Below, one piece after another: positions 32,281-40,004 of a DNA stretch of 46,437 nt. The translations under genes were made by a program, and so were the position numbers. The notes beneath the pieces were generated by a model that worked only from the letters and a program-made list of their open reading frames with translations, did no database searches and was not told the origin of the DNA. Position 1 is the first letter of the stretch; the number at the start of each line of letters is the position of its first letter. This DNA is from Klebsiella sp. RHBSTW-00484 (lineage in GTDB: Bacteria; Pseudomonadota; Gammaproteobacteria; Enterobacterales; Enterobacteriaceae): assembly GCF_013705725.1 (NCBI RefSeq), contig NZ_CP055486.1:1-46437 (forward strand), given 5' to 3'.

Positions 32281-33298
32281 CCTGATTACCATCGAGACTC
32301 AGCCAGCTTCAACAGGCGTTGTGGCATTGGAGCCGTTCGACAGCCGATCCTGACCAGTTCCATTATCATCAACTCCAGATTGAATCGGTGATTGAACTTA
32401 AAGCAGAACTCCGCTAAATACCGCGGCAGATGCTTCTGATTGATTGCGTGATACGTTCCATGCATGGCGTTTTTCACGTTGCCTATCATCGTGTTGACCC
32501 ACTTGAAATACGGCAGTTTTACGCTGGCAGGACCACCGCCTGTCACGATAGCTAAATGAGCATTCTTGGCTTCTTCAACGCCACGGAAGCAGGCCAAACC
32601 ATCGGATACCACCAAGGAAGATGGCCGCAGGTGTTTAATAGCCCATTGCGTGAGTTCTTTTTTCTTGAATCCCTCAACGGCACTGAATCGCATATGGATC
32701 GGGTGCCCTTCATGATTGAGTGAAACGGCAGCAACAAAAGGGCGCTTGCCAGCTGCGCCACGGCCAACCTTTCCAGTGTGGACACCGCCCCAATAGGCAT
32801 CATCAAGCTGGATGATACCGGAGAGAGGAGCCTCATCATCCCGCTCTTTCATGGCCTGCATGAGCTTGTGCTTAAGCCGCCAGGTGGCGTTGTAGGAAAT
32901 TCCAAGCTCACGGGATAGCTCGAGAGCGGAAACACCATTTTTCTCTTGAGTCATCAGATAGATGGCCAGAAACCAGATGGAAAGAGGCAATTTGGAATAG
33001 GCAAAGAGAGTTCCGGCTGTTAGCGAGGTTTGTTGGTGGCATTGATTACATTGGTAGACGGGTCGCGATTTGAGTTTGCAAGCATGGGTGTGTCCGCAGT
33101 TTGGGCACTGGAATCCTTGTGGCCAGCGGATGTCAAAAAGTCGCTGCTGACACTGCGCTTCATCGCCATAACGCTGAATAAAGGTATGAATGCTCATGCT
33201 TTTTTGAAATTGAACCTTGTTTCTGGCCATGATTTAACCCTCCAGAACAGAACCCTTTAAGTGTAGTCCTGAAGGGCTGAATCATGGTGGTAATCAGG
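32281..33298. mobile_element. IS1595-family insertion sequence, 1018 bp
   Basis: The ends read inward as CCTGATTACCATCGAGACTC and CCTGATTACCACCATGATTC, and the element is flanked by an exact 8-bp duplication ATAATTTT (32273-32280 and 33299-33306). It contains one transposase on the minus strand. The exact duplication and intact gene indicate a recent insertion. Confidence 0.88.
32286..33230 (-). CDS. IS1595-family transposase
   Basis: 314 aa. An N-terminal zinc ribbon (CPNCGHTHAC ... CNQCHQQTS, about 38-66) precedes the DDE/N-type catalytic domain with D in IQLDDAYWGG and D in LVVSDGLACF; a conserved NVKNAMHGTYHAI follows. Full length with no visible lesion. It mobilises the surrounding IS that splits cassette 11. 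Confidence 0.88.
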   Translation of the reverse strand: MARNKVQFQKSMSIHTFIQRYGDEAQCQQRLFDIRWPQGFQCPNCGHTHACKLKSRPVYQCNQCHQQTSLTAGTLFAYSKLPLSIWFLAIYLMTQEKNGVSALELSRELGISYNATWRLKHKLMQAMKERDDEAPLSGIIQLDDAYWGGVHTGKVGRGAAGKRPFVAAVSLNHEGHPIHMRFSAVEGFKKKELTQWAIKHLRPSSLVVSDGLACFRGVEEAKNAHLAIVTGGGPASVKLPYFKWVNTMIGNVKNAMHGTYHAINQKHLPRYLAEFCFKFNHRFNLELMIMELVRIGCRTAPMPQRLLKLAESRW

Positions 33299-33552
33299 AT
33301 AATTTTTAAGATATATGAATTTTCCATAAACTGCACGTCTCAGGTTGTTCACAAAATCACCACCAACAACACCTGACATTGCATCATTAATTTCATCAAG
33401 GCAGTTATAAATTTCAGGTCGAATGGCTGCAAACCCCAAGGCGCCATTTGGAAGCAAACCACCATTCAGGTACATCATCACCGCTTGATATTTATATAAG
33501 AAATCATCTGCGATATTTCGCTCAATAAGCATTCATGCGCACCATTTATATC

Positions 33553-33633
33553 GTATAACGTGCAAAGTAAATGGCGTGCCGCTTACGGCACGTCCAAGCG
33601 CCCGCAGGGCGCGGTTTGACTGGGATGTTAGCC
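33553..33633 (-). other. attC: attC of cassette 10
   Basis: About 80 bp from GTATAACG to GTTAGCC with inner arms GGCGTGCCGC/GCGGCGCGCC-like. Overlaps the stop of the cassette 10 gene. Confidence 0.7.
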
Positions 33634-34119
33634 GTTGACCAGCACTTGAGAAACATGGCTATTTTGAAAATTGGCAGTGAAATATAGACCGGGGGCGGTG
33701 ACGAAATAGGTAGCTTGCCACGGCGAATTTTCGTCTCCACGCATTGGGATTTCGAGTCCGTCGAGTTGGAAATTTGTTTTCCAATCACCACTTGGAATTG
33801 ACTGGTGTGTCCATTCTTTGAAAACGGGCTCAAACGCTTGGCGGCATTTCTCAAATAGAGCGTCTGGGTTGCCAAGAACGTGACGGCAGAACGCTTCTTC
33901 TTCTGCTGTTGGGCCTTCGGCTGTGCCCTGCATTGTGACGCTAAATTTGGTGCTCTCTCCTGGAAGGGACAACTCACCTTCCCAATAGGATTTCGCTGGA
34001 TCTTTGAAACCAAAGTAAATGAGCTCCCCAAAGAATGGGTGAGACCGGGTTTCTTCCCATGATTGGCCAGATAGATCGCGGTTCAGAAACGAAAAGATCG
34101 AGCGAAGGAGATTTGTCAT
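33628..34119 (-). CDS. cassette 10: hypothetical soluble protein
   Basis: 163 aa (MTNLLRSIFSFLNRDLSGQS...). Predicted mixed alpha/beta, no signal peptide or membrane segment. Regions such as FFGELIYFGFKDPAKSYWEG and ATYFVTAPGLYFTANF are reminiscent of small immunity/DUF6985-like proteins, but I cannot assign a family with confidence. Confidence 0.7.
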   Translation of the reverse strand: MTNLLRSIFSFLNRDLSGQSWEETRSHPFFGELIYFGFKDPAKSYWEGELSLPGESTKFSVTMQGTAEGPTAEEEAFCRHVLGNPDALFEKCRQAFEPVFKEWTHQSIPSGDWKTNFQLDGLEIPMRGDENSPWQATYFVTAPGLYFTANFQNSHVSQVLVNG

Positions 34120-34123
34120 AGAC

Positions 34124-34207
34124 GGCTAACGTTCAAGGTAAGGGGCGCGCCGCTTGCGGCGCGTCCCAGCGGAACGAAGTGGAGCGAACTTGACCTCAGT
34201 GTTAGGG
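34124..34207 (-). other. attC: attC of cassette 9
   Basis: About 82 bp, core ends GGCTAACG and GTTAGGGC, inner arms GGGGCGCGCC/GGCGCGTCCC; a relative of the common type. Confidence 0.78.
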
Positions 34208-34609
34208 CTTGGTTGTTTCATTGACCAAAACGCTCCCGACAAAGTGTGCGAAACCACCGACCGAAATAAAACGAATGTGAGGTGCCCAAAGAATTGCATA
34301 GCCTTTTGAGCGCCGCAGGATTGCACGATGACCTGGAACAAGTGCGAGCTTGGGCGGTGAGACAGGCCCCGGAGAGAAGAAACCTTTGAGCAATAACGGA
34401 ATGCTCTTGGGCGGGCCAGACAACCGATTATCACAATAGCCACCCTTTGAGTTGGGATAGCGGGATGATCTTCGCCCGACGTAACGCACACCGATTGCTC
34501 TTTGGAATGGAGTAGGCAAGGAGTCTGAATTTTTGTCCTCGCGCCAAATCCTTGGATCATCAAAGGAGCGGGAGCAGGTGAAGAGCCAGAGGCCATAGCG
34601 CCGTAGCAA
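34202..34609 (-). CDS. cassette 9: hypothetical protein
   Basis: 135 aa, basic, no recognised domain (MLRRYGLWLFTCSRSFDDPR...). Its stop falls in the attC as in the neighbouring cassettes, which favours it over the overlapping longer frame 34126-34626. Composition rich in Arg/Ser/Pro makes the coding call less certain. Confidence 0.5.
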   Translation of the reverse strand: MLRRYGLWLFTCSRSFDDPRIWREDKNSDSLPTPFQRAIGVRYVGRRSSRYPNSKGGYCDNRLSGPPKSIPLLLKGFFSPGPVSPPKLALVPGHRAILRRSKGYAILWAPHIRFISVGGFAHFVGSVLVNETTKP

Positions 34610-34618
34610 TTTGAGAAC

Positions 34619-34698
34619 CCTAACATTTTAGTTATGGGGCGCGCGTGTTTTTTGCGCGTCCCAGTGAGCGAAGCGAACGACTTAAACTATTTGTTATG
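34619..34698 (-). other. attC: attC of cassette 8
   Basis: 80 bp of the common type: CCTAACATTTTAGTTATGGG to AAACTATTTGTTATGC. Confidence 0.82.
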
Positions 34699-34700
34699 CT

Positions 34701-35084
34701 TTATTCTGCCCTTGCTTGCTTTGCTATTTTTGAGTGAATGTATAATGCAACACCAGAAGCAGTTATAAATATCAAACATTGAATTAATAACTGCATTCCA
34801 GTTCGCTTTTCTTCTTTGATTGCAATGGCCTTTGATTCGTTTCTTTCTTTTGTTAGCACATCTTCGGATGGTCTATCTTTGCACTTTTCATGTTTGTAAC
34901 ACGAGTTAATGTTTTCCCAATAAGCGTCATTAGATGTGAATTTTTTGTATTCATATGAGTTCATTGTAAATTCTGGAGCGCCAATCGTAACAATTGCATA
35001 GCCGCCAATGCCAAAAGAAATAACTAGGCATATTACAGATGTAAAGCAAATAGCAAGTGCATATATTTCTAGCTTGGATTTCAT
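34701..35084 (-). CDS. cassette 8: two-helix membrane protein
   Basis: 127 aa. Hydrophobic segments near both ends (IYALAICFTSVICLVISFGI and LLIQCLIFITASGVALYIHS) flank a ~55-residue charged loop with two cysteines (NSCYKHEKCKD), probably periplasmic and disulfide bonded. A clear ribosome binding site (AAGGAG) precedes ATG. Function unknown. Confidence 0.7.
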   Translation of the reverse strand: MKSKLEIYALAICFTSVICLVISFGIGGYAIVTIGAPEFTMNSYEYKKFTSNDAYWENINSCYKHEKCKDRPSEDVLTKERNESKAIAIKEEKRTGMQLLIQCLIFITASGVALYIHSKIAKQARAE

Positions 35085-35122
35085 GATGTTACTCCTTGTC
35101 TAATCATTGACTTTCTGGCTTG

Positions 35123-35201
35123 CATAACATTTTAGTTATGGGGCGCGCGGCTTTATGCGCGTCCCAGTGAGCGAAGCGAGCGACTTAAACTATTGGTTAT
35201 G
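35123..35201 (-). other. attC: attC of cassette 7
   Basis: 79 bp of the common type (CATAACATTTTAGTTATGGG to TATTGGTTATGC). Confidence 0.82.
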
Positions 35202-35279
35202 CGTTTTTCAGTTTATTCACTTTTGTTTTGCTACATGCTGATACGGAGTAATATGCGTTGGCAATTTAATGGGGGGAGT

Positions 35280-35621
35280 TCATACGAATGAACAAATGGC
35301 CCAGGATAAAATGGTGAACACAGGAATAAGCCAAGCCCAATATTCAATTGGCAGGAAATAGAAAGTGTGAGTGCCCCAGTTTACTATTTTCTTCTTTCCA
35401 TATCTTACTATGGTGCGTTGCACTTTGTTTTTGTTTAAAATCAAACCTGCAATAAGCACTAACGGGGTAGAGAGAATTGCAGCCAAAATAAAGATAGCCG
35501 CTACTCCTGATAACTGTGGGATGTTTTCAAGAAACCAACCGGCTGGAACTTGAGATGCCACGCAAACAGCAGATAACCATAAAACTGGAACAAGCCATCC
35601 CATTCGAGTAAACAACAACAT
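35280..35621 (-). CDS. cassette 7: small multi-spanning membrane protein
   Basis: 113 aa with three predicted helices (GWLVPVLWLSAVCVASQV; VAAIFILAAILSTPLVLIAG; YWAWLIPVFTILSWAICSFV). About 80 bp separate its stop from the attC. No family recognised. Confidence 0.65.
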   Translation of the reverse strand: MLLFTRMGWLVPVLWLSAVCVASQVPAGWFLENIPQLSGVAAIFILAAILSTPLVLIAGLILNKNKVQRTIVRYGKKKIVNWGTHTFYFLPIEYWAWLIPVFTILSWAICSFV

Positions 35622-35663
35622 AGCAAAATCCTTTTAAAGACGCACAAGCAGTCTATTTGTGCT

Positions 35664-35719
35664 GCATAACTTCGAATTATGGGGCCACGAAGTGGTCCTA
35701 CATTAATTTTTTGTTATGC
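35664..35719 (-). other. attC: attC of cassette 6 (short type)
   Basis: About 56 bp, GCATAACTTCGAATTATGGG to TTTTTTGTTATGC with inner hairpin GGGCCACGAAGTGGTCC. Much shorter than the common type. Confidence 0.75.
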
Positions 35720-36116
35720 AACGATGCATGCTAGATGTTAATTTAATTAACATGACAGGTGTGAAAAATATAGTGGTTGCACATAAATGAAAATACATAG
35801 TTCTGTATGGGTGCGACCATCTGCTTGAAAAATAACCACCTAAAAAATGAAAACTATACACATAAAATATGCAAAATAGAATTGTAGTTACTGCTAAAGG
35901 ATTACAATTTTTCTTTGTTATGTATATTGATTGAAAAACAAATGCTATAAAAAATATAGCATAAGAAACCCACAAGGAAAAACCAAAACCGATACCTCCT
36001 CTATAAGTTCTACCGTGAAGAGCAGCTAAATGATGCCCATATTCATATCCAATAACTAAAGTTATTGTGGCAATTATAGGAGTCGTTAATATGTATATTA
36101 ATCTATATGTTGACAT
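35703..36116 (-). CDS. cassette 6b: four-helix membrane protein
   Basis: 137 aa, four hydrophobic segments (for example IIATITLVIGYEYGHHLAAL and LWVSYAIFFIAFVFQSIYI). It starts 9 bp after the stop of cassette gene 6a, so the two form an operon within one cassette. Very AT-rich. Function unknown. Confidence 0.65.
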   Translation of the reverse strand: MSTYRLIYILTTPIIATITLVIGYEYGHHLAALHGRTYRGGIGFGFSLWVSYAIFFIAFVFQSIYITKKNCNPLAVTTILFCIFYVYSFHFLGGYFSSRWSHPYRTMYFHLCATTIFFTPVMLIKLTSSMHRCITKN

Positions 36117-36125
36117 TCGTTATAT

Positions 36126-36533
36126 CTAAGGTGTATCGATGCACTCAAAAGAGGAGTTATCAATGCTTTTACCAATGTAATTAAAATGAAGGATTCTACT
36201 ACCACATTCTGATTGCTTGTATTTATTGCATGAAGAAACAGTTATATAACATGAATTATCCATACAATAAAATGACATTCTGTTGGTTTTGAATAGATTG
36301 TTAATATCTATGATTGAAGCTAGAACATCACCAACGGTATTCCCTTTAAGTTCACTACATGATTGTAGTTTTTCTTTGCTTATACGACGATCAATAAACG
36401 GTAGTATCTCACTAAAGCTGTGATTGTTTACTTTTTTAATATTAGAAAATTCATTTCGAATATCATTGAACAACCAGCCTAGATAAATAAATACAAAAAT
36501 AAAGATCACTCTAAGAAAAAATTTCATAATCAT
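36126..36533 (-). CDS. cassette 6a: membrane-anchored cysteine-rich protein
   Basis: 135 aa from ATG 36533 (MIMKFFLRVIF); a start at 36527 is also possible, and the longer frame would begin inside the attC. One N-terminal hydrophobic segment (FFLRVIFIFVFIYLGWLF) is followed by a soluble region with several cysteines (FYCMDNSCYITVSSCNKYKQ). Probably exported to the periplasm with the membrane anchor retained. Function unknown. Confidence 0.65.
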   Translation of the reverse strand: MIMKFFLRVIFIFVFIYLGWLFNDIRNEFSNIKKVNNHSFSEILPFIDRRISKEKLQSCSELKGNTVGDVLASIIDINNLFKTNRMSFYCMDNSCYITVSSCNKYKQSECGSRILHFNYIGKSIDNSSFECIDTP

Positions 36534-36543
36534 AATGTAGTTG

Positions 36544-36673
36544 CATAACGCCAAGTTCAGCGGCAGTTTGTAAGTTGCGGTTTTGTGAAAAAATTTTGCG
36601 CAGCAAAACCACAAAACTGCGACTTACAAACTGTCCAGCACACGAAGTGTGCGTGCTGGAACGCCTTGTTATG
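36544..36673 (-). other. attC: attC of cassette 5 (long type)
   Basis: About 130 bp, GCATAACGCCAAGTTCAGCG to CGCCTTGTTATGTGC. Contains long complementary arms (CAGTTTGTAAGTTGCGGTTT / AAACTGCGACTTACAAACTG). Confidence 0.8.
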
Positions 36674-36719
36674 TGCTTGCATTTTAAGAAAGTAAAAAAA
36701 CTATGCATTAATTTAATAA

Positions 36720-36980
36720 TTATGTTCTTTCATCTTTAACCTGAGCTGCATTCAATAATGTGCTTACATTATTATTAGCCAATTCAATAAAGTTTTCTAT
36801 GTCTTCAAAATTGCCAGGGCGAGCTAAAAATAATATTGCCCCCAAAACATTTTCTCTTGGTTCAACCACATTTGAAAGGAGTGCTTCAATTGCAGGAATA
36901 TGATTTGATCCAAATTTTACTTGAATAATATACTTTCTGTCAGAACCTGTAAGGCCATATTCTCTTTTGTCTCTAGCCAT
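36720..36980 (-). CDS. cassette 5: hypothetical protein
   Basis: 86 aa (MARDKREYGLTGSDRKYIIQ...), soluble, helical C-terminal half. No domain recognised. In frame with a ribosome binding site-like AAGG upstream. Confidence 0.65.
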   Translation of the reverse strand: MARDKREYGLTGSDRKYIIQVKFGSNHIPAIEALLSNVVEPRENVLGAILFLARPGNFEDIENFIELANNNVSTLLNAAQVKDERT

Positions 36981-37062
36981 TTTTAATACCTTGAAAAATT
37001 CTGATATTTTTCAGTGTTTTCTATAAAACTAGACGAAACTGATAAATTCAATTCTGCTGCCC

Positions 37063-37143
37063 ACATAACATTTTAGTTATGGGGCGCGCGGCTTTTATGC
37101 GCGTCCCAGTGAGCGAAGCGAACGGATTGAACCACTAGTTAGG
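37063..37143 (-). other. attC: attC of cassette 4
   Basis: 81 bp, left half of the common type (CATAACATTTTAGTTATGGG) and a varied right half (CGGATTGAACCACTAGTTAG). Confidence 0.82.
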
Positions 37144-37468
37144 TGCCTCGCCGAGCATCAACTTCTTCGTTGTAGAGCTTTTTCGATTTGATGGCTACAG
37201 AGCTTAGTAATACTTCTAGTTTTTCATTAGCGGTTGAAACTTGATCTTCGCTCACTGAGTGACCATTTATTGGATGAATGATCAAATCGTTGATGCTGCC
37301 CATACCGCCAAATGCATTTAAAACATGTTCAACGCCTCTAAAATCCGAATTTCGGATTAAAGCTGCATCTTTTGCAAGCCAGTTGCCCCAGTGCTGCTCA
37401 CCTACAGACAAAAGAAAGTCTGCAGCTTCTTGGATAGTTCTGGATAAATCCTCGATTTCTGGATGCAT
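37139..37468 (-). CDS. cassette 4: DUF6966-like hypothetical protein
   Basis: 109 aa. The pattern EQHWGNWLAKDAALIRNSDF and HVLNAFGGMGSINDLII resembles a small helical family (DUF6966) often found next to toxins or as immunity-like proteins; the assignment is from memory and tentative. Soluble. Confidence 0.65.
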   Translation of the reverse strand: MHPEIEDLSRTIQEAADFLLSVGEQHWGNWLAKDAALIRNSDFRGVEHVLNAFGGMGSINDLIIHPINGHSVSEDQVSTANEKLEVLLSSVAIKSKKLYNEEVDARRGT

Positions 37469-37473
37469 CTGGC

Positions 37474-37555
37474 ACCTAACACTTTAGTTATGGGGCGCGC
37501 GTGCTTTTTGCGCGTCCCAGTGAGCGAAGCGAACGACTTAAACTATTTGTTAGGG
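37474..37555 (-). other. attC: attC of cassette 3
   Basis: 82 bp of the common type (CCTAACACTTTAGTTATGGG to AACTATTTGTTAGGGC). Confidence 0.82.
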
Positions 37556-37566
37556 CTCGTTGGCTC

Positions 37567-37959
37567 TCATATGCCTGTAAGGTAACGCTTTGCTGAGACA
37601 GCCTGAAGCTTCTTCAAAGAATCAAATTGCAGAGTGATGATCCATGTGCTCTTCACGACACCGGATGTGTTCGAATCGAACTCGACTCGTACAATTGCAA
37701 TGTTTTTCGTTGGGATGAAGCTATAGCTACTTAATGAGTCTTCTCCAATACCGGCTCTCTTTAATTTCTCGGCCACCAACCATTCCGGCGTTTCAATAGG
37801 AACGAGTGCTTTGACTCGCTCTGATACCAGCGATTCAGTAAGTTCCTGGTTTTTTGGAATTCCAAGCACCTCGCGAATGCGCTCTTCTGACGAATTATCG
37901 GAACACCCCAATATGATCGCCGTGAATATTAAAAATGCAGCAAGCAGTTTTCTGTGCAT
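37567..37959 (-). CDS. cassette 3: small lipoprotein
   Basis: 130 aa. The signal peptide ends in a lipobox (FTAIILGC, Cys about 19), followed by SDNSSEE, so it is predicted to be a lipid-anchored periplasmic protein with a mixed alpha/beta domain. No named family. Confidence 0.75.
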   Translation of the reverse strand: MHRKLLAAFLIFTAIILGCSDNSSEERIREVLGIPKNQELTESLVSERVKALVPIETPEWLVAEKLKRAGIGEDSLSSYSFIPTKNIAIVRVEFDSNTSGVVKSTWIITLQFDSLKKLQAVSAKRYLTGI

Positions 37960-37970
37960 GATGAAATTAG

Positions 37971-38059
37971 CCCTAACGTTTGAATTAAGCGGCGCCGAGC
38001 CACAGGCGAGGGCACCGAAAAGCGAAGCTTTATGGCGTCCGCTTGAATGAATTGTTAGG
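37971..38059 (-). other. attC: attC of cassette 2
   Basis: 89 bp, CCCTAACGTTTGAATTAAGC to GCTTGAATGAATTGTTAGGC. It resembles the attC type of aadA-like mobile cassettes more than its neighbours do. Confidence 0.82.
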
Positions 38060-38435
38060 CCGAAGTATCTGGGTAATCATAAAAGTCATCATATTCGCGG
38101 TAGTAGTTTGCAGCGAAAATAAATCGATCGACTTCATTTTGACCTGGCGCTTGAGTAATAGATGCATTTTCAATCACTCCGACCAGTGTTCCGCTTTCAA
38201 ACCACGGATAAAGATCAAGCTCACGAAGAGTCAGAGGGAGATACCCGCCATTCTCAGTTTCATATACTTCATCATCTGCCATATCATAGACTTCATCTTC
38301 GTCAATGAAAAAGAATTTTGCTGAGGATGGTGAGTTATTCCATGTACTTATATTGGTATAGATCCAGCAATTCAGATCGTCACCTTTATCAATCGACAAA
38401 TTTATAAGATCTGTCAAGCTATTACATTGAATCAT
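38055..38435 (-). CDS. cassette 2: acidic hypothetical protein
   Basis: 126 aa from ATG 38435 (MIQCNSLTDLINLSIDKGDD); an upstream ATG at 38471 lies in the attC. Very acidic, with an aromatic/acidic C-terminus (YYREYDDFYDYPD). The composition resembles immunity or DNA-mimic proteins, but this is a resemblance only. Confidence 0.65.
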   Translation of the reverse strand: MIQCNSLTDLINLSIDKGDDLNCWIYTNISTWNNSPSSAKFFFIDEDEVYDMADDEVYETENGGYLPLTLRELDLYPWFESGTLVGVIENASITQAPGQNEVDRFIFAANYYREYDDFYDYPDTSA

Positions 38436-38455
38436 CGCAAGCGTCCTATCTTTTG

Positions 38456-38517
38456 GCCTAACGTCTGACATGAGGGGCCGCCGATAGGCGGTCCCTCTCG
38501 ATGGATGGGTTGGGCGT
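38456..38517 (-). other. attC: attC of cassette 1
   Basis: About 62 bp, GCCTAACGTCTGACATGAGG to GGGTTGGGCG, inner hairpin GGGGCCGCCGATAGGCGGTCCC. The GTTGGGC core matches that at the cassette 1/attI junction. Confidence 0.75.
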
Positions 38518-38771
38518 CAACTCTTTGCTAAGGCTAACCATGCCCTCTCCGGATATAACGGGCACAACGCCTTGGCTGCTTGATCCAAATGCTTCGCGTC
38601 ACGCGTTTCGACAAACAACTGCAAAGACTTTGCTGCGTCATGGAACCGCAAATGTGGTGGTACTGAAATGCCCGCCGGGCTATGTGCCGCATCCAACACC
38701 AAAGTCTTGAGAGAGTGCCAGTCGCGTTCACTAAGCCCGGCGTAAATGTCTTCGCTGCCAGATTCGATCAC
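38517..38771 (-). CDS. cassette 1: hypothetical protein adjacent to attI
   Basis: About 84 aa. GTG 38771 is chosen because AAGGAG lies six bases upstream; GTG 38774 and TTG 38795 are alternatives. Sequence (DWHSLKTLVLDAAHSPAGIS...) has no recognised domain. As the first cassette it would be the best expressed from the integron's own promoter. Confidence 0.55.
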   Translation of the reverse strand: MIESGSEDIYAGLSERDWHSLKTLVLDAAHSPAGISVPPHLRFHDAAKSLQLFVETRDAKHLDQAAKALCPLYPERAWLALAKS

Positions 38772-38779
38772 CACTGTCT

Positions 38780-39012
38780 CCTTGACGCCCAACAATTTAT
38801 TGTACGGAATCTATCCGTGATTTTGGGGTGGATCGGGTCGTCATAGTCTGGTGTGAGACTATGTACCGGAAGCTTGAAAATCCCGGATAAAGCCCGCTTT
38901 GGCAATGTTTTTGTACCGCATAGATTATGCAAAAATGCGGAAAGTTTCTTCATAGTCAGCAATGGGACTTGCTCGTATATATACTGTTTATATATACATG
39001 TGTAGGTGACTC
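38780..39012. other. attI: attI-like site and intI upstream region of the second integron
   Basis: The cassette boundary is G/TTGGGCGTC read on the minus strand at about 38795. Sequence to 39012 is noncoding and should hold attI, cassette promoter and intI promoter. It has an inverted repeat around 38850-38862 (AGTCTGG-TGTG-AGACT). Confidence 0.6.
38982..39000. promoter_or_regulatory. LexA box upstream of the second intI
   Basis: TACTGTTTATATATACATG fits CTG-N10-CAG with one mismatch (CAT) and ends 13 bp before the intI start, the position used for SOS control of integron integrases. Confidence 0.7.
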
Positions 39013-39120
39013 ATGCGCAAGCCTCATTCGCCGTTTTTGGCAAGCATCTATGAGCAGATGTTGATGCTGCGTTACGCGATGGCAACCGTTGAAGCCTATC
39101 TGCACTGGATCAAGGCATTT
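39013..39120 (+). pseudogene. intI: 5' part of chromosomal-type integron integrase intI
   Basis: ATG 39013 opens MRKPHSPFLASIYEQMLMLR and reaches HWIKAF, where the IS21-family element begins at 39120. The N-terminus is typical of integron integrases. See the 3' part at 41678 for reconstruction. Confidence 0.85.
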
Positions 39121-39199
39121 GGCTAATAACATCATGTCGATCAGCCAATAACATCATGCCGATCACTTTTTTTCTGCCCGCGTTTATAGCGTCTTCCTT

Positions 39200-39745
39200 T
39201 TACTCCGCCTGATCGGCATCGGTCAAGTTGGCGCCCTGTTTTCTCATCGATTCTCCCGTTAAGGTCACGCGCACCGCTCTGTGGATCAGTCGGTCCAAGA
39301 TCGCCTCGGCGAAGGTTGCCTCTCCGATCATCCCGTACCACTTCTCCACCGGCAATTGGCTCGCCACTATCGTTGAGACGTTGCCGTAGCGGGTATCGAT
39401 GATCTCCAGCAGGTTGCTGCGTTCGCTCGCGTCCAGCATCTCCATGCCCCAGTCATCCAGGATCAGTACCCCTATGTTGCTTACCCGCTCCAGCAGTTTC
39501 GGATAGCTGCCATCCGCTTGGGCCAGTCGCATCTCTTCGAGCAGGGTTTTCAGCCGGTAGTACCGCACGCCGACTCCTTGCCGGATAAAGTAACGACCCA
39601 GGGCACACGCCAGGTAACTTTTGCCACAGCCTGCCGCGCCCGTTAGCAGCAGGTTTTGTTGATGACTCAGCCAGTGTCCTTCCAGCAGTTGGCGGATCTG
39701 CGCTTTGCTCACGCCTCGACCCGCCCGATAGTCGAGCTGCTCCAC
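39200..39745 (-). pseudogene. istB: IstB transposition helper ATPase, N-terminally truncated
   Basis: 181 residues remain. Walker A TGAAGCGKSY and Walker B GVLILDDWGM are intact, but about 60 N-terminal residues are lost next to the miniature element at 39748. Full-length IstB is ~245 aa. The GTG at 39745 is only where the frame opens. Confidence 0.85.
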
Positions 39746-39747
39746 CT

Positions 39748-40004
39748 GGGGTCAGTTTGGATATAGAGAATTATTGTACGGTAAGCCTGTTTTTTGAACA
39801 GACTTACCTATAGCAATAGGGTGTACTCCCGCGCTATACAGCGTTTTCAGGGGATTTTGTCTTAATCGGATAACCTAAATGCGATACAGCAAGAGCGACA
39901 ACCTAAAAGCGATAGCCACTGACGATAAATCAATCACTTACGCATCCGAATTGGTTGAATAATGTGCTTAACGTACAAAAATTTCCGATCTCCAAACTGA
40001 CCCC
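39748..40004. mobile_element. Tn3-type miniature element (TIME-like, 257 bp)
   Basis: Ends start GGGGTCAGTTTGGA in both directions; over the 38-bp Tn3-type length (ending TAAG) they agree at about 32 positions. No gene inside; repeated CCTAAATGCGAT/CCTAAAAGCGAT motifs may be res remnants. There is no 5-bp duplication (CACCT versus TGCTT) because flanking istA/istB sequence is deleted. Confidence 0.75.

Larger units (their letters stand above)
32021..33532 (-). pseudogene. cassette 11: hypothetical gene split by an IS1595-family element
   Basis: The N-terminal part starts at ATG 33532 (MLIERNIADDFLYKYQ) and the C-terminal part ends at 32021 (KAKRSGSLIRFV). Removing 32281-33298 plus one 8-bp duplication joins them in frame (GKFIYLKNY-KDGYAFMHI) into a 161-aa protein. 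No domain recognised. Truncated forms may still be made from 33532 and 32254. Confidence 0.8.
31464..38795 (-). other. chromosomal-type integron cassette array: 12 cassettes, 14 genes
   Basis: All genes face left, away from a divergent intI at 39013, and each is followed by an attC-like site with core ends RYYYAAC/GTTRRRY. Eleven attC sites are recognisable; the twelfth is interrupted by the group IIC intron. None of the genes is a known resistance gene. Several attC sites are near-identical ~80-bp copies, a mark of sedentary integrons. This array is separate from the class 1 integron. Confidence 0.85.

Noticed and set aside
34126..34626. 166-aa alternative frame overlapping cassette gene 9
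   Set aside because: Extends across the whole attC; the frame ending at 34202 fits the cassette pattern better. Neither is certain.
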